Both the position numbers and the translations under genes were made by a program. Below the pieces are notes generated by a model. That model was not told the origin of the DNA. It worked only from the letters and a program-made list of their open reading frames with translations, and made no database searches. From Akebia trifoliata (Eukaryota > Streptophyta > Magnoliopsida > Ranunculales > Lardizabalaceae): 64,000 bases of DNA. Shown here piece after piece: positions 22,785-35,020 of the stretch (position 1 is the stretch's first letter; every line of letters begins with the position of its first letter). The stretch covers positions 9,809,069 to 9,873,068 of the forward strand of contig CM030714.1 in the NCBI GenBank assembly GCA_017979445.1. Reading direction: 5' to 3'.

Positions 22785-22955
22785 GTTAAAATGACTTCCT
22801 ACAACATTATCCCCCAACAATGTTGACGTCGTGGTGTGTAATGAAACATAGATGCTTTCCTTGAGATTCTAGTATTGCACATTCGAAGATAATCGATGGT
22901 TCTTTGTATACAGAGTATTGAAGGTGATGTTGTAGGAAATCAGTGTAGCACAACT
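22785..22955. mobile_element. fold-back MITE (CTTCCTACAACA-arm type), copy 1
   Basis: The left arm GACTTCCTACAACATTAT pairs with GATGTTGTAGGAAATC on the right. The core has CATAGATGCTTTCCTTGAGA and ATCGATGGTTCT. Same subfamily as 53699-53848. Confidence 0.78.
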
Positions 22956-24534
22956 TAATAAAGAAATCAATTCCTCCTTTCAATTCTTTTGAGAGTCACA
23001 TCTTTTGTTATTGAAATTATGTCCATTTTCATATTTAAATCAGAAAAAACGTAATTCTTAAGGTTGTCGTGAGCCTCCTAAAGTCTTTGAAATTAAATGT
23101 GAATAGTTTATATCACAAAGAATGAGTAATATCATACAACTCTTCTAGTAATATTAATCATTTATAATATATTTTTACAAATTTTGCCCTTTTTATTTAC
23201 AATCGATTGATAAACCTAGGGGTGTCAGGGAATACCGAATTACCAGATTACCCAATGTATCCAAAATTGATTTATTGATTTTGGGTCTACCATCATTGAC
23301 CTAATCATTTTTCAGTTGAGTACTGGCTAACCAATCTACAACTCATTAATTAATAATTGAACCTCATTTCTTGGGTATTCGTTAAGTAGTGGATTTGTTT
23401 ACTTATAGGTTATTTATATTAACACTATGTAATCTAATTAAATATTAATCTATGAGTAGTTAAAAGTAAATTTAGTTTCACTAAATTAGAATCTAAAAAC
23501 AATGCGTAGTTCGTATTTTTCTTATTTTTATTTTCAAACTTTCATTCATTTTGTCCATTTTCTCTTAATGTCAACTACAAATGAAGACTACATCATAATT
23601 TTCTTAGGTTTTCTTCTCGAAAGTTTGATTTTCTTCTCATTTAGGCACGCAGCATGACATACGTTTAAAAAATGCATAAAAATAATCCACTAAAGAAAAT
23701 ATGAAACAAACAAAAAGATGACGTTGGCCATTCAGGGCAATTTCTAAGGTGCACCTTCTCTCATTCCACCAATCCTTTACTCTAAAAGCTTATTCAATCT
23801 TAATTCTGTGTGCTTCCTCTAAAGGATATTGTCGCTTGATGGTACAAGCGGGATGCCATTAGTTATTTTGTGGGTGCCAACAAGAATGCTACCAACAAAA
23901 TTAATTTGATTATCATAGCCGAAACTACTTACCTGCAAGAGTGGATTTACAGGGGGGTACTTGCCCGCACAAGAATTTTAAAAGTCTATAGATTAATAAG
24001 CTATTGCGATAGATATCAGCAACGAATAAAACAATTTATCACTATTGATCTTACAAAAAAATAAAAAAAAAATCCACTCTTAATTACCCTCACAAAATAT
24101 TTTTTTCACCCTTGATTACTAGAGTTATAAAACCTTTTTGTCGAATTGAAATTGAAGTTCAAATCAATATCCATCAAAAATAATTTCATAAATTAAAGTT
24201 TGAATTTTGGTTTTGAGTACATTGATACAAAATGTGAATAGAGAAACGATGACCCATGACATGCATCCATGCTTAATTAAACAGAATTTTTGCTTACCTC
24301 GATTCTTTCTACACTCATTTCCCAACCAGTAACAAGGTGACACATGTATAAGATGAGAAAGATTAGAAATGAAGACAGAGAAAAAATTTAAAAAAAAAAA
24401 GACAAACAAGATCATTTTCTTCTTGCCCATGAGTGGTCATGTTAATGGGTGGGAAGCAAGTACAATAATATAGGAGGTAAGCCATGAGCAAATGTTTCAC
24501 TCACTTTTTATTTTCTTTTTGAGCCGTGATAAGC
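22956..24534. other. intergenic, no gene seen
   Basis: AT-rich. 23820-24060 is slightly more complex (contains CAGGGGGGTACTTGCCCGC) but gives no recognised protein or RNA. 24060-24430 is simple AT-rich sequence. Confidence 0.5.
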
Positions 24535-24702
24535 TGACTCGAAAAAATTTATACTTAAAACATACTCAATTGATGTGGAATGTGCATAGAATCATAGATC
24601 GTTTTTTTTCGGGATACACAAGGATAAAGATATATGGTTCTTGTCACTTGCCATATCGACTGAGTACAAACTGAGTGGAAATTGTCGAGTAAGATTATCA
24701 TT
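24535..24702. mobile_element. fold-back MITE (GTGATAATC-arm type)
   Basis: The left end GTGATAAGCTGACTCGA pairs with TCGAGTAAGATTATCAT. The core shows ATCATAGATCG and CGGGATACACAAGG. Related to copies at 24795, 28040, 33146, 37439, 46244 and 52390. Confidence 0.78.
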
Positions 24703-24794
24703 AGTCTAGAACCATAATTGATTTTGTGCACATTTCATGCCAGTTGAGTGTGTTTGACTATTTTCTTTTAGTTGGTTTAGTATTATTGTTTCTT

Positions 24795-24930
24795 GAGTCG
24801 TGATGAATGCACACGGATGACGTGGCAAGGGCACAAAATAATAGATCGTTTTCATCGAGATACACAAGAAAAGGATGTTTGGTTATATGCCCTTGCCACA
24901 TCAGCCACATACCTAGTATAGTCTGTTTGG
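24795..24930. mobile_element. fold-back MITE, GATACACAAG core
   Basis: The arms GATGACGTGGCAAGGGCA and TGCCCTTGCCACATCAG pair. The core is AATAGATCGTTTTCATCGAG then ATACACAAGAA. The outer ends are less clear than in relatives. Confidence 0.7.
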
Positions 24931-25407
24931 TTTTGTATTGTTCTGAATCAGTGTGTTTGTTCTGAACCAACACAATTCGAAGAAGTTTGTGATTATGCTC
25001 CTGTTTAGTCGATTTAGAACACAATTTTTCTCTGATCTTTTGCTTAAGAAATTTCACTGTTTTATCGATATCAGTATATATATATATATTTTTTTTGTGA
25101 GAGCACACAACATTGTCGAGTTTGAAGTTATGTTCCAATTAGAGTATCTTCTTGGAAATGTGGGTTATTGTATCCTGGAGAATAAATGCCTATAGACTGT
25201 GGTACTGTAACAAGGATGAATTTCGTTTTAGGACAGTGCTTTGAACATGCCTCAACCATTGATTTTAGGTAACATTTTTTTTGTTACAATCAATTCAAAA
25301 ATCAGTAATTATCTACTTTCTCTTTCTATAAGAAATCAGTACACAAATTTTAACACAGTCATTTTTATTCTTGTGTGTGTTTTTTTTTTTTTTTTTTTGA
25401 AGGTTCT

Positions 25408-25975
25408 TAAAAGAGAGATTTATAAGGCAAACCTATCTGTTGTAGTTTTATTACACAACTTCCCTTACTTATCAAGTTTGTTATCGAGCAAACCTTATTT
25501 TATGAATCAGGCTAGCATGACCAACTTAGTGTGGATTATCAAATTGGCCATCTAACACCAAATCCTTATAAATTTCATGGAAAAACTTAATTCAAAAGAA
25601 CAAAAAAATAAAAAATAAAAACATTTTTGATTGAAGGTGATGAAAATGGTTAGCTACCGAATTCCCTAATCTAAAATTAAAATTCAATAGTGAAACTTAA
25701 CCTTTTTTTGGATATTTTTTCAAAGTTCTTAGAATTCTGTTCTTTATAACCCTGTGGAATCAGATCATTGATTTGGATGCCACAATTTGATGAAAATAGG
25801 ATCTCCGTGCCAAACAAAGAAAAAAAAACAACTTTGAGATTGTGGGTTCAAGTCCAACTTACTCATTAAAAAAAACAACAGCATCATTTAAATTTTATGA
25901 CGTAGATCCCCATTCCAAAGGAGTTTTTGTAATAAAAATATAAGAGTTAGGTCTACCGGGTAAATATCTCTTTTA
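25408..25975. mobile_element. non-autonomous DNA transposon, AGAGAGATTTAT-TIR family, copy 1
   Basis: Inverted ends: left AAAGAGAGATTTATAAGGC and CTATCTGTTGTAGTTTTATT, right AATAAAAATATAAGAGTTAG and GGTAAATATCTCTTTT. The interior (GGAATCAGATCATTGATTTG) is the reverse complement of the interior of the copy at 36368-37010, so the two lie in opposite orientations. Noncoding. Confidence 0.7.
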
Positions 25976-26070
25976 GAAGAGTGAGGTGTGCAACACGAGG
26001 ACTTTCCAAGCCAAAGGTTCCCATCCTAGTTTAGTATTATTTTTATTTTTTATTTTTTATATTTTATCTC
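25885..26070. repeat. direct repeat unit 1 next to compound microsatellite
   Basis: AAATTTTATGACGTAGATCC through GTGTGCAACACGAGGACTTT is repeated at 26350-26515 with few differences. Both copies run into pyrimidine-rich then (TA)n sequence. This looks like a segmental duplication of the right end of the 25408-25975 element with its flank. Confidence 0.75.
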
Positions 26071-26072
26071 TC

Positions 26073-26194
<122 letters not shown>

Positions 26195-26349
26195 ATGATA
26201 AAAATACAAAATCCTAACTGTTTAAACATAAAATCCAACTATGAATATTTATTTAAAGATACATGATGAGCTGCACCTTCTAGATGCAAGGTATATCCTC
26301 GATCATTTGTACATCACCCATCTCTTATTTTGTCACATGTTGTTATTAT

Positions 26350-26565
26350 TATTTAAATTTTATGACGTGGTCCCATTCCAAGGCAGTTTTTGTAATAAAA
26401 ATACAAGAGTTGGGTCCACCGGGTAAATATCTCTTTTAAAAGAGTGAGGTGTGCAACACGAGGACTTTCCAAGCCAGAGCCCAAAGGTCACCCATCCTAA
26501 TTTAGTATTATTTTTTCTTTTTTCTTTTTTATCTCTCTCATTATATATATATATATATATATATA
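26350..26565. repeat. direct repeat unit 2, ending in (TA)n
   Basis: Second copy of the 25885-26070 unit, including GGGTAAATATCTCTTTTAA and CAACACGAGGACTTTCCAAG. It ends in a shorter (TA)n at 26541-26565. Confidence 0.75.
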
Positions 26566-26577
26566 ATAATCCAAATC

Positions 26578-26752
26578 GTACGCACCCATGGTGGAGGATT
26601 GAAACCCTCCTCTCACACCCCAATACATGTCACATAAGGCATAATCCAAGGAATTATGTTTAAAATAATCTTAATTTCCTTAGATTAGGGCTTATGTGAC
26701 GTGTATTGGGGTGTGGTAGTATGGCTTCAATCCTTAACCCTGGGTGCATACG
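26578..26752. mobile_element. MITE of the TACGCACCCAGGGTGGAGGA family, copy 2
   Basis: Left GTACGCACCCATGGTGGAGG, right AACCCTGGGTGCATACG, with inner arms CCCCAATACATGTCACATAA / TTATGTGACGTGTATTGGGG. Same family as 12353-12535. Confidence 0.83.
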
Positions 26753-28039
26753 ACCCATACTCAAAATTAAAAGGGCAAGAAAACGAAAAAGAAAAAGAAA
26801 AATGAAGGACTTAGAAAATGACTTTTCCAAGCTCAAACACATCGAGCAGGTAAACGTGTATGTCTGAGATGGAAAGAAAAACACATGTTTCTTAGGGATC
26901 ACTAAATGCCCTAAGAATATCACCTTTCCTTGGACTTAAGGCTATTATTTTCCCTTAGAAAGCCAAACAAACCATGGATAGAAGTTGAGTCTTTATCTGA
27001 TGTTAAAAGGTTGCCTATCATGTTATAGCACAAGAAAAACTGTCAAAATATGTAAATTTGAATGATATTTTTTTTTATAGAAAGAAAGATTTTTGAATCT
27101 TTAGTGAACATGTCTCCAACTGATGGAGACAAGCAACAATAACATAAAGAAAGAAATACATACTCCACATGTAAAATGCTTCACTTCCAAAGGTAAAGTG
27201 GACTTATAACTTAAATTATTGTGACCCATCATCATTGATGGAACCAACCCCATGTCTAGTTGATATTTCTTGATTGGTTGATTTAAAACATTTTAATGCA
27301 AATTATATCATAAAAACTCTTCAAAATATGTTGTATTAGAATCAATCACTTCAAATTTTTAATATATAATAATATAAATTACGTGCCGACGAAGTACTCC
27401 CATTATGCATGTACCCGTTGCAATCCAAAATCCAACACATCAAGAACAAATAAGCATGTTTTTAATGAGATTAATATAACAAAAGTTACGATTGATTTTG
27501 AATCGAGGTCAATTTTTTTTTTTTAATTAACAAACTAACAACTTTAGATTGCTAAAAATAATGTGTTTGGGGCATGTTTTTGGAACCCTAAGAAAACACA
27601 TTTTTGATTCAAAATTAACATTTGGTTTAACAATTGGCTTCTACTTCTTGCAAAATCAAAAAGTAGCTCGAGACTCTTTCTATCTTCTCTTCATCTCACA
27701 TTTTTTTTTCCAATATTTTCAAATTAGAATTGTTTAAAATCGATGAAGGAGCATGTTTGTTTCCATAATTTTCAAACTCCTACTCTTCAAATTGGTAAGA
27801 AGTGTATTTTTACAATTTTGCCCCTCACCTTTTTTCATAATTTCCAAATTATCCCTCTTATGTTTTATCCCATCATCATTTTCAATTGTATGGGTTTAGC
27901 TTTATTTTTCACCTCTTTATATGTGTAAGTAGCTTCCTCTTCCTTTTCTTTCTCTCTTCCATAATTGTACAACTTAATCTAAAAAAGTGGAAGGAGAGGT
28001 TTCTTTTTCATCATTTTGTCTCACATTTTTTTTTTCTTT
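26753..28039. other. intergenic, no gene seen
   Basis: AT-rich. 27540-27990 contains poly-pyrimidine words (CAAATTATCCCTCTTATG) that recur at 28265-28310, indicating an old local repeat. No exon is supported. Confidence 0.5.
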
Positions 28040-28203
28040 TATTTTAAAAGACTCAATTTTTTTCACTCGATCTATACTCGGTTGACATGGTAAGGGCACA
28101 TAACCATAGATCATTTCTTCGGGATACACAAGAAAAAAGATCTATGATTTTGTGTCGTTGCCATTTCAGTCGAGTGAAAAAAATAGAGTCAGAAAATCAT
28201 TAG
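28040..28203. mobile_element. fold-back MITE (GATTTTCTGACTC-arm type)
   Basis: TTTTTTTCACTCGATC pairs with CGAGTGAAAAAAAT, and the outer AGACTC with GAGTCAGAAAATCAT. The core is ACCATAGATCATTTCTTCGG, then GATACACAAGAAAAAAGATC, then TATGATTTTG. Confidence 0.78.
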
Positions 28204-29199
28204 TCATTTTCAAATTACTCCTCTTCATACTGCCCAAAAAGCGGGATTATTTATGGGTAGGCCTCACAATTTTTTAATAATTCCCAAATTGCCCCTCTTA
28301 TATTATCCCTCTCTCACCATTTATTTTCATGATTCTCAGGTTTTTTGATCAAAAAATCAATCTAATTTATTTTGTATCCTTTGCTCTATGAGAAAAAGAC
28401 TTAAATTATACATAATCAATCCTATGAAACTTACTAAATGATGGAAGGGAATTAAAATAAAATTGAACTAAAAATAAATAAAAACTATAAATTGATAGCT
28501 TTTTGAATCTTATAAATTGCCTGAAAGTAGGATACTCCAAATTAGGGTATCAAAGAGTTTTATAAAATGTTTGTTTTGAAAAAAAAAAATGTGAGTGAAA
28601 GATCCCACTGAAATAAATTTTGTTCATGAATCTAAAAAATAGTGAGAATTCTTAATTTCTCTCAATTTGAAGATCTAAGCTCTCTCTCTCTCTCTCTCTC
28701 TTCCTCTCCCACTTTCTCCAATAGTCTCGTCTTTCTACAAGGGGTCGATCAAACACAATTTAATATCAAAAGTCTATCTTTACCACACGATGAACACAAC
28801 TTTTAGGTCTCAGAAAGTATTTTCTATCCATGCAATGGCAATCCTTATAGAATTTGATTAAAATAGAAGTACTTATTATGGGAAGCAATATTGTCCCAAA
28901 TAAGGCCTAAGATAACCATCAATCTTTGTTTGGTAGTGTTTTCTTGAGTAAATTTGAGATGCATGTGAAGTCTTTTCAAGGGTGGACACACACTCACTTG
29001 ATAATTGGTGGGTTCAACCCCCTTATACGTTTCCACATGTGTCAAATAGTGTTTGAGATCTTTAAATCTAAATTCCACCCATGAATGGTGTGGGTACAGG
29101 TCCGTCCCTGTCAAACTTGTACAATGGTCCTCATTTCTGACCCTCTTTTTAATGGTGTGGTCCCTAGAGAAATGGCCTACTCACCAAAATCATAAAGGT
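28204..29199. other. intergenic, (TC)n tract and no gene seen
   Basis: A (TC)n run lies at about 28680-28702. The rest is AT-rich, with no recognised gene or element boundary. Confidence 0.55.
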
Positions 29200-29480
29200 T
29201 GATATAAATATACATCCTCAATTTTTTTTTTAGATACCTTTTTGTTTTCAAATCTATAATATGCCCCCCTTAACCTTTACTTAATCAATAAAATTGATAG
29301 AAAATAACCAAAATACCCTCATTTTCAACTTCTAATAAAAAAACACTTGAATTTTTTTCTCAAATATCCATAATCTTCAAACTCTTTAACTTATTCAACT
29401 TGGTCTTCAATCCATCGCCTAAAAACCCTTGAAGAATACCGTTGGTTTTTCTATTCAAAACTTGATCGTCTTCTATTTCT
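29200..29480. repeat. single arm related to the 16011-21192 inverted repeats
   Basis: TTAGATACCT ... TGTTTTCAAATCTATAATAT and AAAATAACCAAAATACCCTC match the reverse complement of about 20890-21190. The match continues into AAAACCCTTGA. No partner arm was found nearby. Confidence 0.55.
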
Positions 29481-29945
29481 CTAAAAATCTTATATTAGGT
29501 TTAAAGGCGAGGATTCAAATTTTTTATCTTAGAGATTGAAGATAGGGTTTTCAATGGGTCATTTGTTCCTTTGTGTGAACGTAACTAACCTAAATGGGTT
29601 TACATTTCTTTATAAGAAATATTTCATTCTAATTAAAGTAAAACCTAATTGGGGTAAAATTTTTGTTCCTTCGTTTTGAAGTAACGAACCTTGGAAAATA
29701 AAAAATTATACATCTTTGTCTGATTCAAGAAATAATAAACACTAAGGTCTGTTTCATTGAGGTTTAAAATTGTCATGGTGTGTAATTGGAGTGGAACACA
29801 CACCATGTGACATAATTGAATTAGCCATGATTGTGAGGGACCAAGGAGAGTCATCAAGTTTCTAGATCTGAAGACAAACTACCAACCACATCTTAGTAAT
29901 CAGACACATGGAGATTTGTTAGGTCCCACTTATCGAAATTGTCCT
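29481..29945. other. intergenic, no gene seen
   Basis: No element or exon recognised. Confidence 0.5.
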
Positions 29946-30325
29946 CGATCAAATGAATCAAGTCATGTGTCTTACTTCATCACATGGACAAAAAAGACTC
30001 GACGAATAACAAAATTTGATACTTGGGCTATTGTTGCTTAGTTTTCACTTTATAATAGCCGTAAAATTAGCATTTTCTTTCGGGATACTTCTTCTTTCTC
30101 TTATTTTAAATTAGATGATATATTCCGTCTAACTTCGATCAAATGAATCAAGTCATGTGTCTTACTTCATGACATTGACAAAAATGACTCGATGAATAAC
30201 AAAATTTGATACTTGGGCCATTGTTGGTTAGTTTTCACTTTATAATAGCCGTAAAATTAGCATTATTCTTTTGGAATACTTCTTCCTTCTCTTATTTAAA
30301 TTAGATGATATATTCCATCTAACTT
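29946..30325. repeat. 190-bp tandem duplication
   Basis: Two head-to-tail units, 29946-30135 and 30136-30325, both beginning CGATCAAATGAATCAAGTCA and containing ATAGCCGTAAAATTAGCATT. Only scattered differences separate them, so the duplication is recent relative to most repeats here. Confidence 0.92.
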
Positions 30326-30645
30326 CGATGTTCAATGAGTAATTAAAGAAAATGATTAAAGAATTCATTTTCAATCTCTTGTTAAAAATTCTTGATTTTT
30401 TTCTCTTCAAATGTTTTTTCAACGTTTATTAGAATGGTGGATATGATCCAAAATATCTTTATGGATAATATCATAAATCCAATTTTCATCTTCTTGTGGA
30501 AAACAATAGGTTTGGAATCTAAATTTCATTGTAGTTCCGCTAAATTGATCTTGAGTTGCGTTTCTGTAAGTTGTTCCCAATATGTTCGTTCTTATCTTAC
30601 AGGAACGAAACACTTTACCAGATCTCAATTCATAGGTCTTATCAT
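30326..30645. other. intergenic, no gene seen
   Basis: AT-rich. Overlapping open frames on both strands (30392-30802) have no recognisable family. Confidence 0.5.
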
Positions 30646-30653
30646 GTTCACAA

Positions 30654-31027
30654 CATGGTTTTAAAACTCGGTTTGATGTCTTATCTTGTCCATGATGAGA
30701 TAATTCATTAACTCTGTTTATAATGATTGATTTACATATATTTAAATTAAAATAAATATAATTTTTTAATAAAATAAGATAGATTAGAAAATGTTTAGTC
30801 ATAAAATGATGTCTTAGTTATATAATAAATATTAAATTAAAAAAAAATTATTTTAATCAAAATTCTTATTGACTAAGCTGAGATTTTCGAAATATTGTCT
30901 GAGACATCTCATTTATCTTAAGAGATGGTGTGAATGTTGAGACACAATGTATATCCATATCGTTGCTGAACGAGATCGAGATGATTCGGGCAAGTCATTT
31001 CAGTCTCAAACGAATTTTAAAATCATG
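30654..31027. mobile_element. hAT-type MITE, CATGGTTTTAAAACTCG family, copy 2
   Basis: Left CATGGTTTTAAAACTCGG, right CGAATTTTAAAATCATG. A perfect 8-bp target duplication GTTCACAA lies at 30646-30653 and 31028-31035, which places the family in the hAT superfamily. Confidence 0.9.
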
Positions 31028-31035
31028 GTTCACAA

Positions 31036-32398
31036 GCATGATTTTATTAGCATATTTAGGTGTTGGTAACCTACTTCACTTTAGATGTATGGAACACTTA
31101 TCCATATGGCACCTGAAAAACATGATTTGTGCCATGTAGATACAGAGCAAAAAAAAAAAATTTAAGAACTTTAAAAATAAAAAATGAGAACTCATTTTTG
31201 GTAGAGTATTTTTTGAAATTTGGGACTTCCCATTTTCAAACTCTTTGAGCAAATAAAAAAAAATCAATTAAAAAAAAAAAAAATCTTAATTTAAACCATA
31301 ATCTCTAATGGGTTGAAGTGTCATTTGAACTAACGTGACAAATTGTGTGCTCCAAATGATAACTTAGTCCATATCTTATTGAGATCTATTAGCTCAAGAA
31401 AAAACACAAAATCCTAACTATTAAAATACAAAATCCAATGGTCAAGATAAAAATATGTATTATTGTGAAAATCTGAATTTTTTGAGAATTCTCAGATATT
31501 GATTATGTCTCACTGGATTTATATGTATTAAAAATATTCATGAATATGAAAAGATAATCAATCAATCTAATAGAATATATCTAATTAATCCTAATTGATG
31601 TAAATCTAAAATTTGCAAGATATGTGATGAGATACACCATAACATTGATATTGTGTATCTCTTCGCATACACCTTATCTCTATCAATTATAAGATACATC
31701 ATGTATCACTAGCATAAATCTCGTTCATTGCTTTTTGTATTTTATCGGTTAGGATTTTGTATTTTTTCACGAATCGTTGATTTTCAATATTATAAAACTC
31801 TTATCAAATCCTCCCCCGATAACAGCTATGCTTAGTTATCTTTCTTCATTGAATTTTCTAGAAATTGTTTTAATATTTTTTTTCATTTTTCTTCAAAATT
31901 ATCTCAAGTAATTATGTTCATTGCACACACACCCACACACACCAAACAAACAAAAAAACAAGGAAAAAAACTTCCCATTGTAAAAATTTGCAGAGTAAAA
32001 CTTTTTGAATTTAAAGCAAATCAAGCCGGGCCTGAGTGAATGTTCTAGAAAAAAAAAAATTTAAGAATTAATTACAGCCGTGGGTCTAGATATGGGTTTG
32101 GTGCAAGAGATCTTTTCATCATTATGTGGTGGACCCATCACCATCATGCACTTGTGATTAGCAACTTCCATTAAGCTTTCTTAATATTTGATTTGAACCC
32201 TTAAAAGTGCTTTAACTTAAAGATGGTCTACACGTTGACTTAACTATCCATGTGAAAAATGTGATTACTTCACTTGTATATTGACTTAACTTGACTTTGA
32301 CAAACCTTCGTACCTTTCTTGTATCTAAAATGCCTTGGAGCTTATCTGGAAGCAGTGAGGTAGGGGCGAAATTGGATAACTTGCATTAGTTGTTATAT
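31036..32398. other. intergenic, decayed repeats
   Basis: 31385-31790 has inverted words (ACAAAATCCTAACTATTAAA / TATCGGTTAGGATTTTGTAT), a probable decayed fold-back whose left word also occurs near 26205. A (CA)n-like tract is at 31924-31945. No gene seen. Confidence 0.5.
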
Positions 32399-32406
32399 AT
32401 ATATCC

Positions 32407-32931
32407 TATGGTTTCAAAATTCGTTCGAGACATATCGCCCTAATCATCTAGGTATTAGGTATGGATGAAATGGACAAATCATTTATTTGGACGACATCTA
32501 AAATCCTATGTTTATTTTTCTCAATTTTTGACAAGATGTCTTCAACGTATTGAAGAACTCGTTCAAGACGACTTAGTATCTGGTATGGATGAGACGAGAA
32601 CATCCATCCTTTTCTATTTCCATCTCTTCATTTGAAAACTATTCAAACTTCTCAGCTTCGCCTTCATCTCCAGGTCTGGTCCTGGTAAAACCCTTCTTTC
32701 GAGTCCACTTCGAAGGGCTTCTATTGAAGTCCTTTCTTCCTCTCCAATACCCTCTGATTGCCTCTTTGTCTTTGACTCCATCTTCCCTAAAGATAGAAGG
32801 AAGAAAGTCATCAACGAGCCAAAGAGATGAATGGTTCTGCCTGGTCATTCCGTACTTTAGTATAATTCCATTCCAGCAAAAAAATGGTTGTGCTACCACA
32901 CAACTGCTTGAAACCGAGTTTTAAAACTATG
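32407..32931. mobile_element. hAT-type MITE, CATGGTTTTAAAACTCG family, copy 3, with foreign insert
   Basis: A perfect 8-bp duplication ATATATCC lies at 32399-32406 and 32932-32939. The left part aligns with copy 1 (GACAAGATGTCTTCAACGTAT; GATGAGACGAGA). The right end AAACCGAGTTTTAAAACTATG also matches. Between them about 310 bp (32600-32909) has no counterpart in other copies. Confidence 0.88.
32600..32909. other. foreign sequence inside the hAT MITE
   Basis: This stretch is more G+C-rich and more complex than its surroundings (for example CTTCGCCTTCATCTCCAGGT and GAGTCCACTTCGAAGGGCTT). It is open in three overlapping frames on both strands, which follows from composition rather than coding. 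It could be a captured host-gene fragment or organelle-derived DNA. The sequence alone does not decide. Confidence 0.55.
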
Positions 32932-33145
32932 ATATATCCCCATCTAAAAGTGTTGCAACTCTCATTTTTTAAAAAAATTACAAGTTACAACTCTCAACCT
33001 ATGATGCAAGAGTCATAACTTCTTAAGTGAGAGTTGATAACTCGACTTAGAGCTTGATATAAGAACACAAATGACAATGATGCGAAATCACAATCATGAT
33101 AGGGTGGTGATCATTATCCGACTATACCTGGATATAATGATGAGT

Positions 33146-33362
33146 CGCGATAATCGGATTCCCCCTTCTAACATACTCTCCCATACTCTCTTGACATGGC
33201 ATGTGCATAGAACCATAGATTTCTTCTTTGGGATACACTATTACACATCCTCATAAATATGCGCAATTGGGTATCCCAAGAAAATATTTTATGGTTCCAT
33301 GCACATGCCACGCCAAAAGAGTTAGGGGGAGTAAGTGAGAAAAGGGAGTTAGAAAATCATTA
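33146..33362. mobile_element. fold-back MITE (ATTCCCCC-arm type)
   Basis: Arms pair strongly: GACATGGCATGTGCATAGAA with CCATGCACATGCCACGCC, and CCCCCTTCTAAC with GTTAGGGGGAG. The core is ACCATAGATTTCTTCTTTGG, then GATACAC on one side and GTATCCCAAGAAAATATTT on the other. Confidence 0.83.
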
Positions 33363-33930
33363 TTCTATAATAATATAAATTAAAATGTGGTTGTGACCAT
33401 TCAAATGCATGATTTACGGCAAAAATTTTGGATGGAAAAAAGTTTGAGCATGATTTGGAGTTTATTAATAAAAGAACCTTTCAAAAAATAAAGAATAAAA
33501 TTTTATATTCAGACCAACCACGAGTCACTGGTTGCACCTTAATCTTAAAATAATTCCTTTTTTATTTTTTTATTTTTTTATTTTTTTATTTCTATATAAT
33601 CTCTCTTAACCTACAAGTTGCACTTTGTTAGGATAACCTACTTGTTCATATTGTTAGCTTTGTTTTCTTTGTTTTAAGATATTTAATTATTTATTGAATG
33701 AGTTAAAATAATTTCTTTTATTAATGAAAATGAGTCTTGAACCCTAGAGGAACCCAATCAAAAACCGTCCGAGTCCTTTTTACACTAATTCTTGAACAAG
33801 CAACAATTTTTTAAGACATGGTTGAAGAAGAAGTGCAATCACACAAATAAGGTGCAAGGAGATATTTTTTAAATGATGGAGTATAATTGGTAATGGGTGG
33901 TATGCAACTAGTGCGTCTGTTCTATATTTC
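33363..33930. other. intergenic, no gene seen
   Basis: A T-rich run (TTTTTTATTTTTTTATTTTT) lies near 33555-33590. Nothing else recognised. Confidence 0.55.
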
Positions 33931-33931
33931 T

Positions 33932-35020
33932 AGAGAGCTGCTATTGGCAACCCCCAATTTTTACTTATTACACCCTAGTTTCATAAATTATTTATCACAC
34001 CCCAATTATATATTAAAACACACCATTCCAATATTAAAAAGGTTTGGCTCAAATTATAATTTCAACATTATATCACTTGTTCAAAAAAATTTCATAGTTG
34101 TTTACAATTATGATTAGGCTTATGTAAAATCTTAAACAAAAAAATAAAAATATAGGAAATAAAAATGAGAGAGAACTTCTATTGGCACTCACAATTCTTT
34201 ACTTAGTACACCTAATTTCATAAATTATTTATCACACCCCAATGAAAGATTAAAACACACTATTCAAAGATTAGAAAGGCTTGGCTCAAATTATTATCTC
34301 AACATTACAACACTTGTTCAAAAAACTTCAATAGTTGCTTACAATTATGGTTAGGCTCATGAAAAATCTTAAACAAAAAAAAATCTAGGAAACAAAAATG
34401 AGAGAGAACTCTTTTGGCACCCCCAATTTTTTTACTTATTACACCTAATTTCATAAATTATTTAGCACACCCCAATGAAAGATTAAAACACACCACTCAA
34501 CAATTAGAAAGGTTTGGGTCAAATTATTTTCTCAACATTACAACACTTATTCAAAAAAATTTGATAGTTGTTTACAATTATGATTAGGTTTATGTAAAAT
34601 CTTAAACAAAAAAATAGAAATCTAGGAAATAAAAATGAGGGAGAATTCTATTAGCTCCCCCAATTTTTACTTATTCTCAATCATTTACTTCTTTTATTTT
34701 TTAGGGTGAATCTCTATTTCATGCCTTGATTATGACAAAATTTCAAGTTTGGTATACTCTTCATTTTAATTCCCAAAAATAAGCATTCCTCGTTTTTATA
34801 ACCTATAAAATTTTGAGTTCGTCACTTTTAATATCTACGAATTTATAAATATACTAACAAATTCATTGATTCCCTCAAAATACATGTTCTAAGAATTAAA
34901 ATAAATAGTGCACCGAAATCGGAATTTGAATATAAGTTGTGCACTTTTTGGGAAAAATCATTTTTCTTTATTTTAATTGGGGTGTAATAAGTAAAAGTTG
35001 GGAGTGCTAATAGCAGCTCT
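33932..35020. mobile_element. hAT-like element, GAGAGCTGCTATTG family, with internal tandem array
   Basis: Left end GAGAGCTGCTATTGGCAAC, right end TGCTAATAGCAGCTCT. Between them, three units of about 235 bp start at 33932, 34168 and 34402, with a fourth beginning at 34638. Each has CATAAATTATTTATCACACC (or a close form), AGGTTTGGCTCAAATTAT and TTGTTTACAATTATGATTAG. The right third is a different AT-rich sequence ending in the inverted terminus. No coding capacity. Confidence 0.8.

Noticed and set aside
32589..32924. Three overlapping open frames, up to 111 aa
   Set aside because: Three frames open at once in a G+C-richer patch points to composition. None has a recognisable domain, and it lies within a MITE.
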